Notes under the pieces: generated by a model
Databases searched by the model: none
Seen by the model: only the letters and a program-made list of their open reading frames with translations
What the model was told of the DNA's origin: nothing
Shown here: positions 7,381-15,655 of the stretch, piece by piece
Layout of the letters: every line of letters starts with the position of its first letter
Position numbering within the stretch: the stretch's first letter is position 1
Program-made: the position numbers and the translations under genes
Assembly: GCF_937884665.1 (NCBI RefSeq)
Contig: NZ_CAKZYF010000206.1
Location: forward strand, 1 to 51,037
Source of the DNA: an uncultured Allomuricauda sp.
GTDB lineage: Bacteria; Bacteroidota; Bacteroidia; Flavobacteriales; Flavobacteriaceae
Direction of reading: 5' to 3'
Length of the DNA: 51,037 nucleotides

Positions 7381-8530
7381 TGGAAGCCGATTTGGGTTTG
7401 TTCTTTCGTTTTTTCTTGTTCCGTTTTTTTCTCTTTTTGGGTCTGTCAAATCGATTTAAGCTATCCTGGCCCACCACGTTTTCAAAGACCATTTTTTCAT
7501 CTTCTAAGTTTTCCTGGGCATATTCTTCCAAGCTTGTAATTTTCTCGTTCTTCCGGTTGAGCTCCAAAATTTCATGAACTTGGGCTTTGTTGAGGGCGTG
7601 CCACATAGAAGGGTCATCCCGATACGAAAACCAGAGGGTCTCTTTAAAAATATCTGCTTTTTGGCAAAACGCAACACCTCTTTGGGTTTGAAGCTTGCTG
7701 TCTTGGGATGGAAAATCTTTTAAGGCTTCCAAGTACATGTCCAGTTCATAATTCAGGCAGCATTTTAGTTTTCCGCACTGGCCCGCCAACTTTTGGGGAT
7801 TTAAGGCAAGTTGCTGATATCTTGCCGAAGCGGTGCTCACCGACCTAAAATCGGTCAACCATGTGGAACAGCACAGTTCCCTACCACAGGAACCGATACC
7901 GCCCAAACGCTGTGCTTCTTGTCGATACCCTATTTGACGCATCTCGATTCGGATACCGAAGGCCTTGGCCATATCCTTGATGAGTTGTCTAAAATCAACC
8001 CTATCTTCCGCCGTATAATAAAAAGTGGCCTTTGAACCATCTCCTTGAAACTCGACATCACTTAGTTTCATCTGCAAATTCAACGAGATGGCAATTTCAC
8101 GAGATCTTTTTTTGATTTCTTCTTCTTTGTTCCTGCACTTTTGCCAAATATCAATATCCCGTTGTGATGCTTTTCGATAAATTTTAGGGATGGTCCTGTC
8201 CTCCTGGTTCGCTTTCTTTTTCTTCATCTGCACCCGGACCAACTCTCCTGTGAGTGTGACCGTTCCCACATCATGTCCCGATTTAGCTTGTGTTGCCACA
8301 ACATCCCCAATTATCAAAGGGAGGTTTTCCGAATTTCTGAAGAATTCCTTTCTACTGTTTTTAAAACGTACCTCAACAAATTCGAATGGCCTTTGACCAT
8401 TGGGCAGCGACATATTTGAAAGCCAATCGAAAACGGTGAGCTTGTTACAACCATCAGTGCCGCAAGTCCCATTGTTCTTGCAGCCACGCGGTTGTCCAGC
8501 CACACCGGTTGAACAACTGCTACATGCCAT
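7373..8530 (-). CDS. ricT: PSP1-domain protein, RicT/YaaT homologue
   Basis: 385 residues. A Cys-rich N-terminus (five Cys in the first ~30 residues) precedes the PSP1 core. The core includes IIGDVVATQAKSGHDVGTVTLTGE, then FYYTAEDRVDFRQLIKDMA and the invariant RQIGYRQEAQRLGGIGSCGRELCCSTWL with its Cys pair. GQCGKLKCCLNYE follows. In Bacillus, YaaT (RicT) with YlbF and YmcA forms an Fe-S complex affecting RNA processing; the conserved cysteines here fit an Fe-S role. The lysine-rich tail (KKRKKRNKKKRKNK) is a flavobacterial addition and may bind RNA. The pairing with gldH is conserved in the family. Confidence 0.88.
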   Translation of the reverse strand: MACSSCSTGVAGQPRGCKNNGTCGTDGCNKLTVFDWLSNMSLPNGQRPFEFVEVRFKNSRKEFFRNSENLPLIIGDVVATQAKSGHDVGTVTLTGELVRVQMKKKKANQEDRTIPKIYRKASQRDIDIWQKCRNKEEEIKKRSREIAISLNLQMKLSDVEFQGDGSKATFYYTAEDRVDFRQLIKDMAKAFGIRIEMRQIGYRQEAQRLGGIGSCGRELCCSTWLTDFRSVSTASARYQQLALNPQKLAGQCGKLKCCLNYELDMYLEALKDFPSQDSKLQTQRGVAFCQKADIFKETLWFSYRDDPSMWHALNKAQVHEILELNRKNEKITSLEEYAQENLEDEKMVFENVVGQDSLNRFDRPKKRKKRNKKKRKNKPKSASNA

Positions 8531-8550
8531 ATTTAATATCTTGATTTAAA

Positions 8551-8567
8551 GAAGTTTAAGAAACTTC
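8551..8567. repeat. Inverted repeat upstream of ricT
   Basis: GAAGTTT (8551-8557), AAG, AAACTTC (8561-8567) is a perfect 7-bp inverted repeat 21 bp before the ricT start. It lies in the 101-bp gap after the trhO stop and may be a weak trhO terminator on the minus strand (short T-rich tail) or an operator for the ricT-gldH-PBP1A operon. A TATATTTA box upstream on the minus strand is a poor promoter match. Confidence 0.4.
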
Positions 8568-8631
8568 CTTAAAAAAGGTTCATAGAATAACTTAATGTAA
8601 ATATAGGATAATTTGTAGCAGCGTGGAAATG

Positions 8632-9663
8632 TTATTTCTTGTACTTAAGTACTTCTGAGCGGCCTTTTTTGAATATTTTATTGCTTACCACCTTTCCTTT
8701 TCTCAAAGCTTTCTGCTTGTCAACGGGCAGTTGATGAATCTTTTTACATTCCTCGGAACAGCAATTATCCATGGTCTCTGCACACTTCTTACATTGTATA
8801 AATAACAGGTGGCAGGCCTCGTTGGCACAGTTCACATGGGTATCGCAGGGCTCGCCGCATTGATGGCAGTTGGAAATAATATCATCAGAAATACGCTCCC
8901 CACGCCTATGGTCAAAAACAAAGTTTTTGCCTAAAAACTTGTTTTCCAGATTTTGCGCTTTCACCTGTCGGGTATATTCAATAATGCCCCCTTCCAACTG
9001 ATATACGTTTTTAAATCCTTTGTGCTTGTAATAGGCACTTGCCTTCTCACATCGAATACCCCCAGTACAGTACATGACCAGTTTTTTATCTTCTTTGTGT
9101 TCGCTTAAATCCTTTTCAATGATGTCCAAGGAGTCCCGGAACGTATCTACATCTGGGGTAATGGCATTTTTAAAATGGCCTATTTCACTTTCATAATGAT
9201 TGCGCATATCCACCAAAATTGTATCGGGCTCATCAATTAAGCTATTGAACGCTGCGGCCCCTAGGTGGATTCCTTTGTTGGTGACATCGAACGTGTCATC
9301 TTCCAAACCATCTGCAACTATCTTATTCCTGACCTTTACTTTGAGTTTTAAGAAGGATTTGTTGTCGTGCTCAATGGCGATATTCAATCGGACGTTCTTC
9401 AAAAAAGAAATGCTGTCCAAGTGTTTTTTGAAGGTTTCAAAGTTCTCCGCTGGAACAGAAAGTTGGGCATTAATGCCCTCATGTGCCACATAGATGCGTC
9501 CTAGAACATCCAAAGCGTTCCAATGTACAAAGAGATGATTTCTAAAAATTTCCGTATTGCCAAGACGTGCGTATTTGTAGAAAGAGATAGTGAGCCGGTC
9601 CTTTCCTGCCGCCTCAATAAGCTTTTCCCTCTCCTTCGCACTTAGCGTATTGTACAGTTGCAT
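8632..9663 (-). CDS. trhO: tRNA uridine(34) 5-hydroxylase TrhO (rhodanese-like, YceA family)
   Basis: The ATG at 9663 (MQLYNTLSAKEREKL) matches the family start; the longer reading from 9696 would need a TTG. An N-terminal acylphosphatase-like domain (IYVAHEGINAQLSV, KKHLDSISFLKNVRLN) precedes a rhodanese domain with LVDMRNHYESEIGHF and the active-site loop CTGGIRCEKASAYYKHKGF, then QLEGGIIEYT. TrhO hydroxylates U34 of tRNAs with molecular oxygen. The C-terminal ~90 residues hold two CxxC-type clusters (CHQCGEPCDTH, CKKCAETMDNCC), probably a zinc-binding extension found in many but not all members. Confidence 0.93.
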   Translation of the reverse strand: MQLYNTLSAKEREKLIEAAGKDRLTISFYKYARLGNTEIFRNHLFVHWNALDVLGRIYVAHEGINAQLSVPAENFETFKKHLDSISFLKNVRLNIAIEHDNKSFLKLKVKVRNKIVADGLEDDTFDVTNKGIHLGAAAFNSLIDEPDTILVDMRNHYESEIGHFKNAITPDVDTFRDSLDIIEKDLSEHKEDKKLVMYCTGGIRCEKASAYYKHKGFKNVYQLEGGIIEYTRQVKAQNLENKFLGKNFVFDHRRGERISDDIISNCHQCGEPCDTHVNCANEACHLLFIQCKKCAETMDNCCSEECKKIHQLPVDKQKALRKGKVVSNKIFKKGRSEVLKYKK

Positions 9664-9720
9664 GCTATACCAATGATTAAGTTGAAGAGAATCCAATAAA
9701 TTTCGGCAAAGGTAAAAAAG

Positions 9721-9832
9721 AAAAAGACTCCTTAATCCAAGGAGCCTTTACACATCGTTTCTTTCCATAGCGCAATTTCTCCCGGCTGCATTACGACATG
9801 CAAATTGCGAATGACCTGTTCGCCCAATGTTT
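9721..9832 (-). ncRNA. Candidate 6S RNA (flavo-1-like) ending in a terminator
   Basis: On the minus strand this interval folds like a 6S RNA. A 6-bp closing stem pairs 9830-9825 with 9757-9752. A large purine-rich internal bubble follows. A long hairpin then has an 8-bp perfect stem (9809-9802 with 9778-9771), stacked on a 4-bp stem (9801-9798 with 9791-9788), a 9-nt asymmetric bulge and a 6-nt loop. After the closing stem comes a terminator: CTCCTT/AAGGAG (9728-9733/9739-9744) and a T-rich run continuing below 9727. The flavo-1 RNA motif of flavobacteria, proposed to be their 6S RNA, has about this size. The structure is seen; the family assignment is inference. Confidence 0.55.
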
Positions 9833-9885
9833 ATTTTTAGTTAGCACCTATAAGATAACATATTTTTAAAAAGGTTGCGTGACCG

Positions 9886-9915
9886 TTGTTCATGAAAAAA
9901 GAAATGGTAATTTAG
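9886..9915 (+). promoter_or_regulatory. Candidate recA promoter
   Basis: TTG at 9886-9888 and TAATTTAG at 9908-9915 are separated by 19 nt, the Bacteroidota -33/-7 geometry, with one base off TAnnTTTG at position 7. It lies 20 bp before the recA start. No LexA-type palindrome was recognised next to it. Confidence 0.4.
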
Positions 9916-9934
9916 CCTGTTAAATACCGAACTT

Positions 9935-10942
9935 ATGAGCAGTGAGAAAGAAGCCAAACTTAAGGCACTAAAATTGACCCTGGACAAGCTGGACAAAACC
10001 TATGGCAAGGGCGCCGTGATGAAGATGGGAGACAGTGTGGTTGAAGATGTTGAGGTCATCCCTTCAGGATCCTTGGGTTTGGATATTGCTTTGGGCGTTG
10101 GGGGATATCCCAGGGGTCGGGTTATCGAAATCTATGGTCCTGAATCTTCTGGAAAGACCACGCTTACCTTACATGCCATAGCAGAAGCCCAAAAGAATGG
10201 TGGAATCGCCGCTTTTATTGATGCAGAACACGCCTTCGACCGTTTTTATGCCCAAAAACTGGGAGTGGATATTGATAATTTGATCATTTCCCAGCCTGAC
10301 CACGGGGAACAGGCTTTGGAGATTGCCGATAATTTGATACGCTCGGGAGCCATAGATATTGTTATTGTGGATTCGGTGGCAGCCCTTACCCCGAAAAGTG
10401 AAATTGAAGGGGAAATGGGAGATTCAAAAATGGGGCTCCATGCCAGATTGATGTCCCAAGCATTGCGTAAACTCACCTCTACCATCAGCAAGACCAACTG
10501 TACCGTGGTTTTTATCAACCAACTACGGGAAAAAATCGGAGTCATGTTCGGAAATCCTGAGACCACTACCGGAGGAAACGCCCTCAAATTTTATGCGTCG
10601 GTCCGATTGGATATTCGCCGTTCCACCCAAATCAAGGACACCGACGGTAACGTTCAAGGCAACAAAACCCGGGTAAAAGTGGTGAAGAATAAAGTAGCCC
10701 CTCCTTTTAAAACCGCTGAATTTGATATTATGTATGGCGAAGGGGTATCTAAAGTCGGGGAAGTTTTGGATTTGGGGGTCGCTTATGAAATTGTGAAAAA
10801 AAGTGGGTCATGGTTTAGTTATGGAGACACCAAGTTGGGCCAAGGAAGAGATGCCGTGAAAGCACTCCTGGCCGATAATCCCGAACTTTCTGAGGAATTG
10901 GAAGCCAAAATAAAAGAGGCCATCGCGACCGTAAATGCATAA
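9935..10942 (+). CDS. recA: Recombinase RecA
   Basis: 335 residues, full length. Walker [10 protein letters not shown] is at 68-76; [22 protein letters not shown] holds Walker B and the start of loop L1; [30 protein letters not shown] contains loop L2 and the family signature. RecA catalyses ATP-dependent homologous pairing and stimulates self-cleavage of LexA/cI-like repressors, relevant to the S24 protein at the left of the window. The C-terminal tail is short and only mildly acidic. It is a single gene followed by an unrelated lipoprotein after 90 bp. Confidence 0.98.
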   Translation: MSSEKEAKLKALKLTLDKLDKTYGKGAVMKMGDSVVEDVEVIPSGSLGLDIALGVGGYPRGRVIEIYGPESSGKTTLTLHAIAEAQKNGGIAAFIDAEHAFDRFYAQKLGVDIDNLIISQPDHGEQALEIADNLIRSGAIDIVIVDSVAALTPKSEIEGEMGDSKMGLHARLMSQALRKLTSTISKTNCTVVFINQLREKIGVMFGNPETTTGGNALKFYASVRLDIRRSTQIKDTDGNVQGNKTRVKVVKNKVAPPFKTAEFDIMYGEGVSKVGEVLDLGVAYEIVKKSGSWFSYGDTKLGQGRDAVKALLADNPELSEELEAKIKEAIATVNA

Positions 10943-11032
10943 TACGGCCTACTAATTTTCCAAAATTTCCGTATTTGCTTCAGCAAACGCAACCCTTGAA
11001 TACCTTGCACATCTACCTAATAAAGAATTTCA

Positions 11033-11461
11033 ATGATGAAAAAGGTTGTATTAGGCTGTCTTTTTTGTGTTTTGTGTATTCCACTCTCTTCTTGTGACAC
11101 CGATGACGGGCCAAATTTTCACTTTACCACACTATCTGTGGTAGAGGCCAACGTTCCCGAATCTTTTCAATTAAATCAGAGTTACAATATTGAAGTCATC
11201 TATCGAAGGCCGGACAGTTGTACCTTCTTTGAAGGTTTTGATGTGGCCAAACCCGAAGAGACGGAAAGAAACATCACCGTGATAGGGTCGGTATTTACCG
11301 ACGACGATGCATGTGCACAATTGACAGAAGAAGTTTCAGCGCGCTTCCAATTCAATGTTATCTTTACCGGAACATATCGGTTTAGATTTTATACAGGACA
11401 AGATGAATTTGGAGACGCCACTTTTTTGGAATACACTGTTCCAGTGGAAGACACAAACTGA
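11033..11461 (+). CDS. Small hypothetical lipoprotein
   Basis: 142 residues; starts at the ATG at 11033 or 11036. The signal peptide ends at PLSSC (lipobox), followed by DTDDGPNF. Such acidic residues after the Cys can favour export to the outer surface in Bacteroidota. The mature part is beta-rich with two Cys-containing stretches (DSCTFFEGF, DDDACAQL) that might form a disulfide. No family was recognised. Its stop is 30 bp before the ECF sigma gene and in the same reading frame, so it may be co-transcribed with the sigma factor and its partner. Confidence 0.7.
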   Translation: MMKKVVLGCLFCVLCIPLSSCDTDDGPNFHFTTLSVVEANVPESFQLNQSYNIEVIYRRPDSCTFFEGFDVAKPEETERNITVIGSVFTDDDACAQLTEEVSARFQFNVIFTGTYRFRFYTGQDEFGDATFLEYTVPVEDTN

Positions 11462-11491
11462 CAACACCAACAATCCAAAAATGACCAACAT

Positions 11492-12025
11492 TTGGATCTT
11501 GAGGAACTAATACATAATTGTAAAAGCGGAAAACGTACGGCCCAAGCTGAATTATACCGGAAATATTCCGGGGTGTTGTTCGGTATGTGCCTGAAGTATT
11601 CACGAAATAAAATCGAAGCAGAGGATAATCTGCATGATAGTTTTATAACAATTTTCGCCAAGATTGAGCAATATAACTTTAAAGGTTCTTTTGAAGGTTG
11701 GATTAAGCGGGTTGCCATAAATACAGTACTTCAAAAGTATCGCAAGGAGCAATACATGGATGTTGTTTCCGAAAATCTGGGCGAGGATACCATAGAACTG
11801 GATACCGAAGAATTGGATGTAAGTCTTTCTACCTTGTTGGGGCATATTCAAGACCTCCCCAATAAATATCGAATTACATTCAATTTATATGTGCTCGATG
11901 GGTACAGTCATAAAGAAATCAGTGAGATGCTGGGGACATCCACTGGAACCTCGAAATCCAATCTGGCCAGGGCCAAAATGATTTTGAGAGAAAAAATAAA
12001 AAAAGAAAATATAAACATTGCTTAA
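11492..12025 (+). CDS. ECF-type RNA polymerase sigma factor
   Basis: 177 residues. Region 2 is seen as AQAELYRKYSGVLFGMCLKYSRNKIEAEDNLHDSFITIF with FKGSFEGWIKRVAINTVLQKYRK (2.4). Region 4 is LPNKYRITFNLYVLDGYSHKEISEMLGTSTGTSKSNLARAK, a typical sigma4 HTH. The only usable start in this frame is TTG at 11492, because the frame is open back to the TGA at 11459 without an ATG; an ATG at 11481 is in another frame. The next gene, 11 bp downstream, encodes a membrane protein with an anti-sigma-like position and build, so the two probably form a regulatory pair. Confidence 0.9.
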   Translation: MDLEELIHNCKSGKRTAQAELYRKYSGVLFGMCLKYSRNKIEAEDNLHDSFITIFAKIEQYNFKGSFEGWIKRVAINTVLQKYRKEQYMDVVSENLGEDTIELDTEELDVSLSTLLGHIQDLPNKYRITFNLYVLDGYSHKEISEMLGTSTGTSKSNLARAKMILREKIKKENINIA

Positions 12026-12036
12026 AGAATTTAGTA

Positions 12037-13593
12037 ATGGGGAAAAAGAATTTAGAGCAATTGTTCAAGGATACTTTCCAAGACTTTCAGGAGTTGCCTG
12101 ACGAAAGGGTCTGGAATTCCATTGAAGCGACCTTGGACAAAAAGAAACAGAAAAAACGGGTTATCCCAATTTGGTGGCAACTTGGTGGAGTGGCAGCGTT
12201 GTTCGCAATCTTATTTTTTGCGATCAATTCTCCTTTAGAGAATGGGGAAAACCAAAATACCAACATTCCAAACAAAGTAAGTGTTACAGATTCTGAGGAC
12301 ACCGAGTTACTGCAAGAAGATATCCCTAAGGAAACCATTGAGGTGACCGATGTTCAATCTGACCCTACACGAATTGATAAGGTAAAGGAACCTTCTTCGG
12401 GCAAAAATAAGGAGGCAGCTACTGATTCTTATGCCACTTCCAACGAATCATATCAATCCCAGCGAACACCTCAAAAGCAGAACCCTGATAATGGAATGCC
12501 CAAAAATGTACCCAATACTGTACTTGCGCAAAACGACGGGATATCCCAGGATATTAAATCCGAAATCCCAAAAAAGCGCGCTGATGTTTTGGAAAATAAA
12601 GGAGAAGATGCCATGGCAATCGCTTCAAACGAAGAAGGGAACACTAAAGAGTCTGAAAAGAAGATGAATAATTCAATCCCTTCCGAAGAAAGTGTTACAA
12701 AAAATACCGGACAGGAGAACAGTGCCGTTGCCAAAGTAGATGTAACCAATTCAGACGATGAAACAGAATCCCAAGGTAAAAAATCCATTTACGATGCCAT
12801 TGCGGAACAGAATTCCATTGAGGAAGAAGATGTGATTCTCGCCGAAAATACTTCAAATAAGTGGTCTGTTGGTCCTTCTGTGGCCCCTGTATATTTTTCG
12901 GGAAGTGGAGAGGGATCCCCCATTCATTCCAATTTTAGCACCAACTCCAAATCAGGTAACGTTAATTTGAGTTATGGGTTGACGGTAACCTATAATTTGG
13001 GCAAAAAGTTAAAAGTACGTTCCGGGGTGCACCGCGTGGATTATGGATATGATACCAACGAAATTGTTTTCTCCTCTTCTTTAGAAGGCTCTACCAATGA
13101 ATTGATTGACAACATCAATTACTCAGAAACGTCCAGAAATTTGGTCGTGCAAAGTAGCAAACGCCTACCCGATGAGGTAACCGCGGATTCATTCTCAGAG
13201 ATTCGGTCCGCCGAAAATCCCGCAAGAGATGGAAAAATGGTTCAACAATTGGGATACATTGAAGTTCCTTTAGAACTTAATTATGCACTTGTCGACAAAA
13301 AGTTCGGTGTTGACATAATTGGAGGAATCAGTTCGCTGTTTCTCGTTGACAATACTATTTTGTTGGAGTCCTTAGATGAGGCTCTAGTGACTGAAGTAGG
13401 TGAAGCCAACAATGCCAACTCCGTTAATTTTAGTACAAATGTGGGTGTTGGTTTTAATTATGAGATTTCTCCGAAAGTTCAATTGAACCTAGAACCCGTA
13501 TTCAAATATCAGCTCAATACTTTTTCTGAGACCGCAGGACCGTTCAGACCTTTTTCCGTTGGTGTGTACAGTGGCGTAAGTTTCAAATTCTAG
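12037..13593 (+). CDS. Trans-envelope protein: cytosolic N-terminus, one membrane helix, linker, beta-barrel-like C-terminus
   Basis: 518 residues. Residues 1-42 are charged and soluble (DERVWNSIEATLDKKKQKK), as in flavobacterial anti-sigma factors. One hydrophobic helix follows at about 43-63 (IPIWWQLGGVAALFAILFFA). A ~210-residue acidic, Asn/Ser/Glu-rich linker of low complexity comes next. Residues ~275-518 alternate in beta-barrel style (WSVGPSVAPVYF, NLSYGLTVTYNLGKKLKVRSGV, GVDIIGGISSLFLVD, SVGVYSGVSFKF) and end in Phe. The order suggests one chain anchored in the inner membrane and reaching the outer membrane. Its place after the sigma gene implies it controls that factor; this is inference. 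Confidence 0.75.
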   Translation: MGKKNLEQLFKDTFQDFQELPDERVWNSIEATLDKKKQKKRVIPIWWQLGGVAALFAILFFAINSPLENGENQNTNIPNKVSVTDSEDTELLQEDIPKETIEVTDVQSDPTRIDKVKEPSSGKNKEAATDSYATSNESYQSQRTPQKQNPDNGMPKNVPNTVLAQNDGISQDIKSEIPKKRADVLENKGEDAMAIASNEEGNTKESEKKMNNSIPSEESVTKNTGQENSAVAKVDVTNSDDETESQGKKSIYDAIAEQNSIEEEDVILAENTSNKWSVGPSVAPVYFSGSGEGSPIHSNFSTNSKSGNVNLSYGLTVTYNLGKKLKVRSGVHRVDYGYDTNEIVFSSSLEGSTNELIDNINYSETSRNLVVQSSKRLPDEVTADSFSEIRSAENPARDGKMVQQLGYIEVPLELNYALVDKKFGVDIIGGISSLFLVDNTILLESLDEALVTEVGEANNANSVNFSTNVGVGFNYEISPKVQLNLEPVFKYQLNTFSETAGPFRPFSVGVYSGVSFKF

Positions 13594-13619
13594 GAATATA
13601 TAAAGAAGTTGGTTAGGAA

Positions 13620-13676
13620 GATTGTCCCTTAGACAATCGCTAAGCGCCCCGCCCCTAAGAAGGCGGGGTGTTTTTA
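13620..13676 (+). terminator. Tandem hairpins ending the sigma-factor operon
   Basis: A first hairpin GATTGTC-CCTTA-GACAATC (13620-13638) is followed by a GC-rich stem CCCCGCC/GGCGGGG (13647-13653 and 13662-13668) with an 8-nt loop and TGTTTTT. The second is a standard intrinsic terminator on the plus strand. Confidence 0.85.
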
Positions 13677-13787
13677 TGATGTCTATTATTTAGTCTTTTA
13701 CTCATTTAGATACCAATTAGTCTTAACATATAAAGGAAGTACGCACAAAACTAGGATACAAATTGCCTTGTCCGCTAGTTCATTTTT

Positions 13788-14522
13788 CTAAGCTTCAAGC
13801 TCATTTAATATTACAGACCTTACTTCTTTCATCAGTGTGGTTTTATCTTCCTCTTCCAATATCCCTGTTTCAAAGAAATGATGGACTTTGGCCCTAACCG
13901 GCCCAGGGCCTCCACTTAAAAAGGTAAATGGGAACCGTTTTTTATTGTCGTAAAAAACAATGGGAACTACCGGAATCTTGTGCGCTATGGCCATCTTAAA
14001 GGCCCCTTCCTTAAACTGGTCCAGTATCACAGATTCATCGGGAACCCCACCTTCTGGAAAAATACAGATGCTCAGGCCTTGGTCCAGTCTCTTTTGTGCA
14101 CGCCGATACACTCCCGTCCTGCTTTTAACATCATTTCGGTCCACGAGGATGCATACCCTTTAGTAAAAAAAACCAAAGACCGGAATTTTAACCAACTCTT
14201 TCTTGCCCACAAACACGAAAGGATTTTTACTTACGAGCAACATTAGCATAATATCCAACATGCTGGTATGATTCGCAACCAGCATATAACTCGTATGCTT
14301 GCGCAGTTTTTCTTGATAAACAATTTCTGGAAAACACCCCATACCGTATAAAATCGGTTTCGCCCAGAAGTTTCGGGCCAACCAGAAAAAATGTGGATAG
14401 GTTTTTTCAGAAAACGTAGTGACCAAAAGTGCCGGGGCAAAGACAAAAATCAAGACAGCCACCAAAATGTAGAACCAAATTCGATACAGCACCTGTCCTA
14501 TATTTTTTAGTACGCTTTGCAC
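13788..14522 (-). pseudogene. plsC: 1-acylglycerol-3-phosphate acyltransferase (PlsC-like), interrupted by an in-frame TAA
   Basis: Two halves in the same reading frame make one acyltransferase. The 5' half has a membrane anchor and HX4D block NHTSMLD. The 3' half has the block-II-like LVDRND and the FPEGGVPD block, then PVVPIVFYD. Between them, at 14162-14160, the codon after KIPVFGFFY is TAA; reading on gives RVCILVDRND with no frame change. Relatives carry Lys here, one base away. The start is probably GTG 14522 (VQSVLKNIGQVLYRIWFY), since the frame's ATG at 14636 lies inside trpS. The truncated product would keep block I but lack the substrate-binding blocks. Mutation and sequence error are both possible. 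Confidence 0.8.
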
Positions 14523-14566
14523 CTTTTCAAATGTAAGCAATACCGTGTGTATTTTTTGAATTCTTT

Positions 14567-14574
14567 TACCTTTG
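14567..14574 (+). promoter_or_regulatory. Candidate -7 box for trpS
   Basis: TACCTTTG matches the TAnnTTTG consensus exactly and lies 19 bp before the trpS start. No TTG at the expected -33 distance was found, so this is a half-site prediction. Confidence 0.35.
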
Positions 14575-14593
14575 TCGCTGCACAAAACAAACC

Positions 14594-15562
14594 ATGGCAC
14601 GAATTTTAACGGGCATTCAGAGTACTGGAACGCCACACCTAGGCAATATTTTGGGTGCGATCATACCGGCCATACAAATGGCAAAGGATCCAGAAAATGA
14701 ATCTTTTCTGTTCATTGCGGACATGCATTCACTAACTCAGATAAAAGACGGAGAGGAACTGCGGGATAACACCTATGCGACCGCTGCCGCATGGCTGGCC
14801 TTTGGCTTGGATATTGAGGAAACCGTTTTTTATCGACAAAGTGATGTACCCCAAGTCACCGAACTGGCCTGGTACTTGAACTGCTTTTTCCCTTACCAAC
14901 GGCTTACCTTGGCCCATTCATTTAAAGACAAAGCGGACCGTTTGGAAGATGTGAACGCCGGATTGTTCAATTACCCCATGCTCATGGCAGCCGATATTCT
15001 ATTGTATGACGCCGACGTTGTCCCAGTGGGCAAGGACCAGCTGCAGCATTTGGAAATGACCCGCGACGTGGCCTCCCGTTTTCACCATCAAATGGGCGAG
15101 ACCTTTGTATTCCCAGAGGCTAGGGTACATCAAGAAACGATGTATGTTCCCGGCACAGATGGCCAGAAGATGAGCAAGAGCAAAGGAAATATCATCGACA
15201 TTTTCCAAGCCGATAAAAAACTACGCAAGCAGGTGATGGGTATTGTTACGGACAGTACTCCAATGGAAGACCCAAAAGATCCATCCAAAGACAACGTTTT
15301 TGCATTGTACAAAATATTGGCCACAGAAGAACAGATTGAAGAGATGAGTGCCAATTACCTGGCCGGGAATTACGGCTATGGCCATGCAAAACAAGCACTG
15401 TACGAAATCCTTTTGAACAAGTTTAAAGAGCCGAGGGAAAAATTTGCTTATTACATGGAACATGTAGAAGAAATTGACCAGGCTTTGACCATTGGAGCCG
15501 AAAAAGCGCGTAAGGTGGCCAACGCGGTACTGCAAAGGGTGCGCGAGAAGGTGGGGTATTAA
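14594..15562 (+). CDS. trpS: Tryptophan--tRNA ligase
   Basis: 322 residues, typical for bacterial TrpRS. GIQSTGTPHLGNILGAI holds the HIGH-type motif (PHLGN) and GTDGQKMSKSKGNIIDIF the KMSKS loop. GLFNYPMLMAADILLYDADVVPVGKDQLQHLEM is the tryptophan and dimer-interface signature. The enzyme charges tRNA-Trp in the cytosol. It is divergent from the interrupted plsC gene, with the two control regions in ~70 bp. No leader peptide or T-box was seen upstream. Confidence 0.97.
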   Translation: MARILTGIQSTGTPHLGNILGAIIPAIQMAKDPENESFLFIADMHSLTQIKDGEELRDNTYATAAAWLAFGLDIEETVFYRQSDVPQVTELAWYLNCFFPYQRLTLAHSFKDKADRLEDVNAGLFNYPMLMAADILLYDADVVPVGKDQLQHLEMTRDVASRFHHQMGETFVFPEARVHQETMYVPGTDGQKMSKSKGNIIDIFQADKKLRKQVMGIVTDSTPMEDPKDPSKDNVFALYKILATEEQIEEMSANYLAGNYGYGHAKQALYEILLNKFKEPREKFAYYMEHVEEIDQALTIGAEKARKVANAVLQRVREKVGY

Positions 15563-15655
15563 AAACAACTTTGCTAAATTAAGGTTAAAACCCATCTGGC
15601 CATTTCCATTGGGCTTGAAATATCGTATCTTAAAAAGGATGTCCATAAAAAGTCG

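Noticed and set aside
8558..8579. Terminator for trhO at CCTTAAAAAAGG
   Set aside because: The stem is only 4 bp and there is no T-run on the minus strand strong enough to support it; the overlapping 7-bp repeat is reported instead with low confidence.
9734..9828. Short minus-strand ORF with TTG start inside the 6S-like region
   Set aside because: It would begin at a TTG directly after a TAA and run into the terminator stem; the RNA structure explains the conserved-looking pattern better.
13788..14144. Independent small acyltransferase gene
   Set aside because: It lacks block I and its membrane anchor; it is the 3' half of plsC, in frame with the upstream part across one TAA codon.
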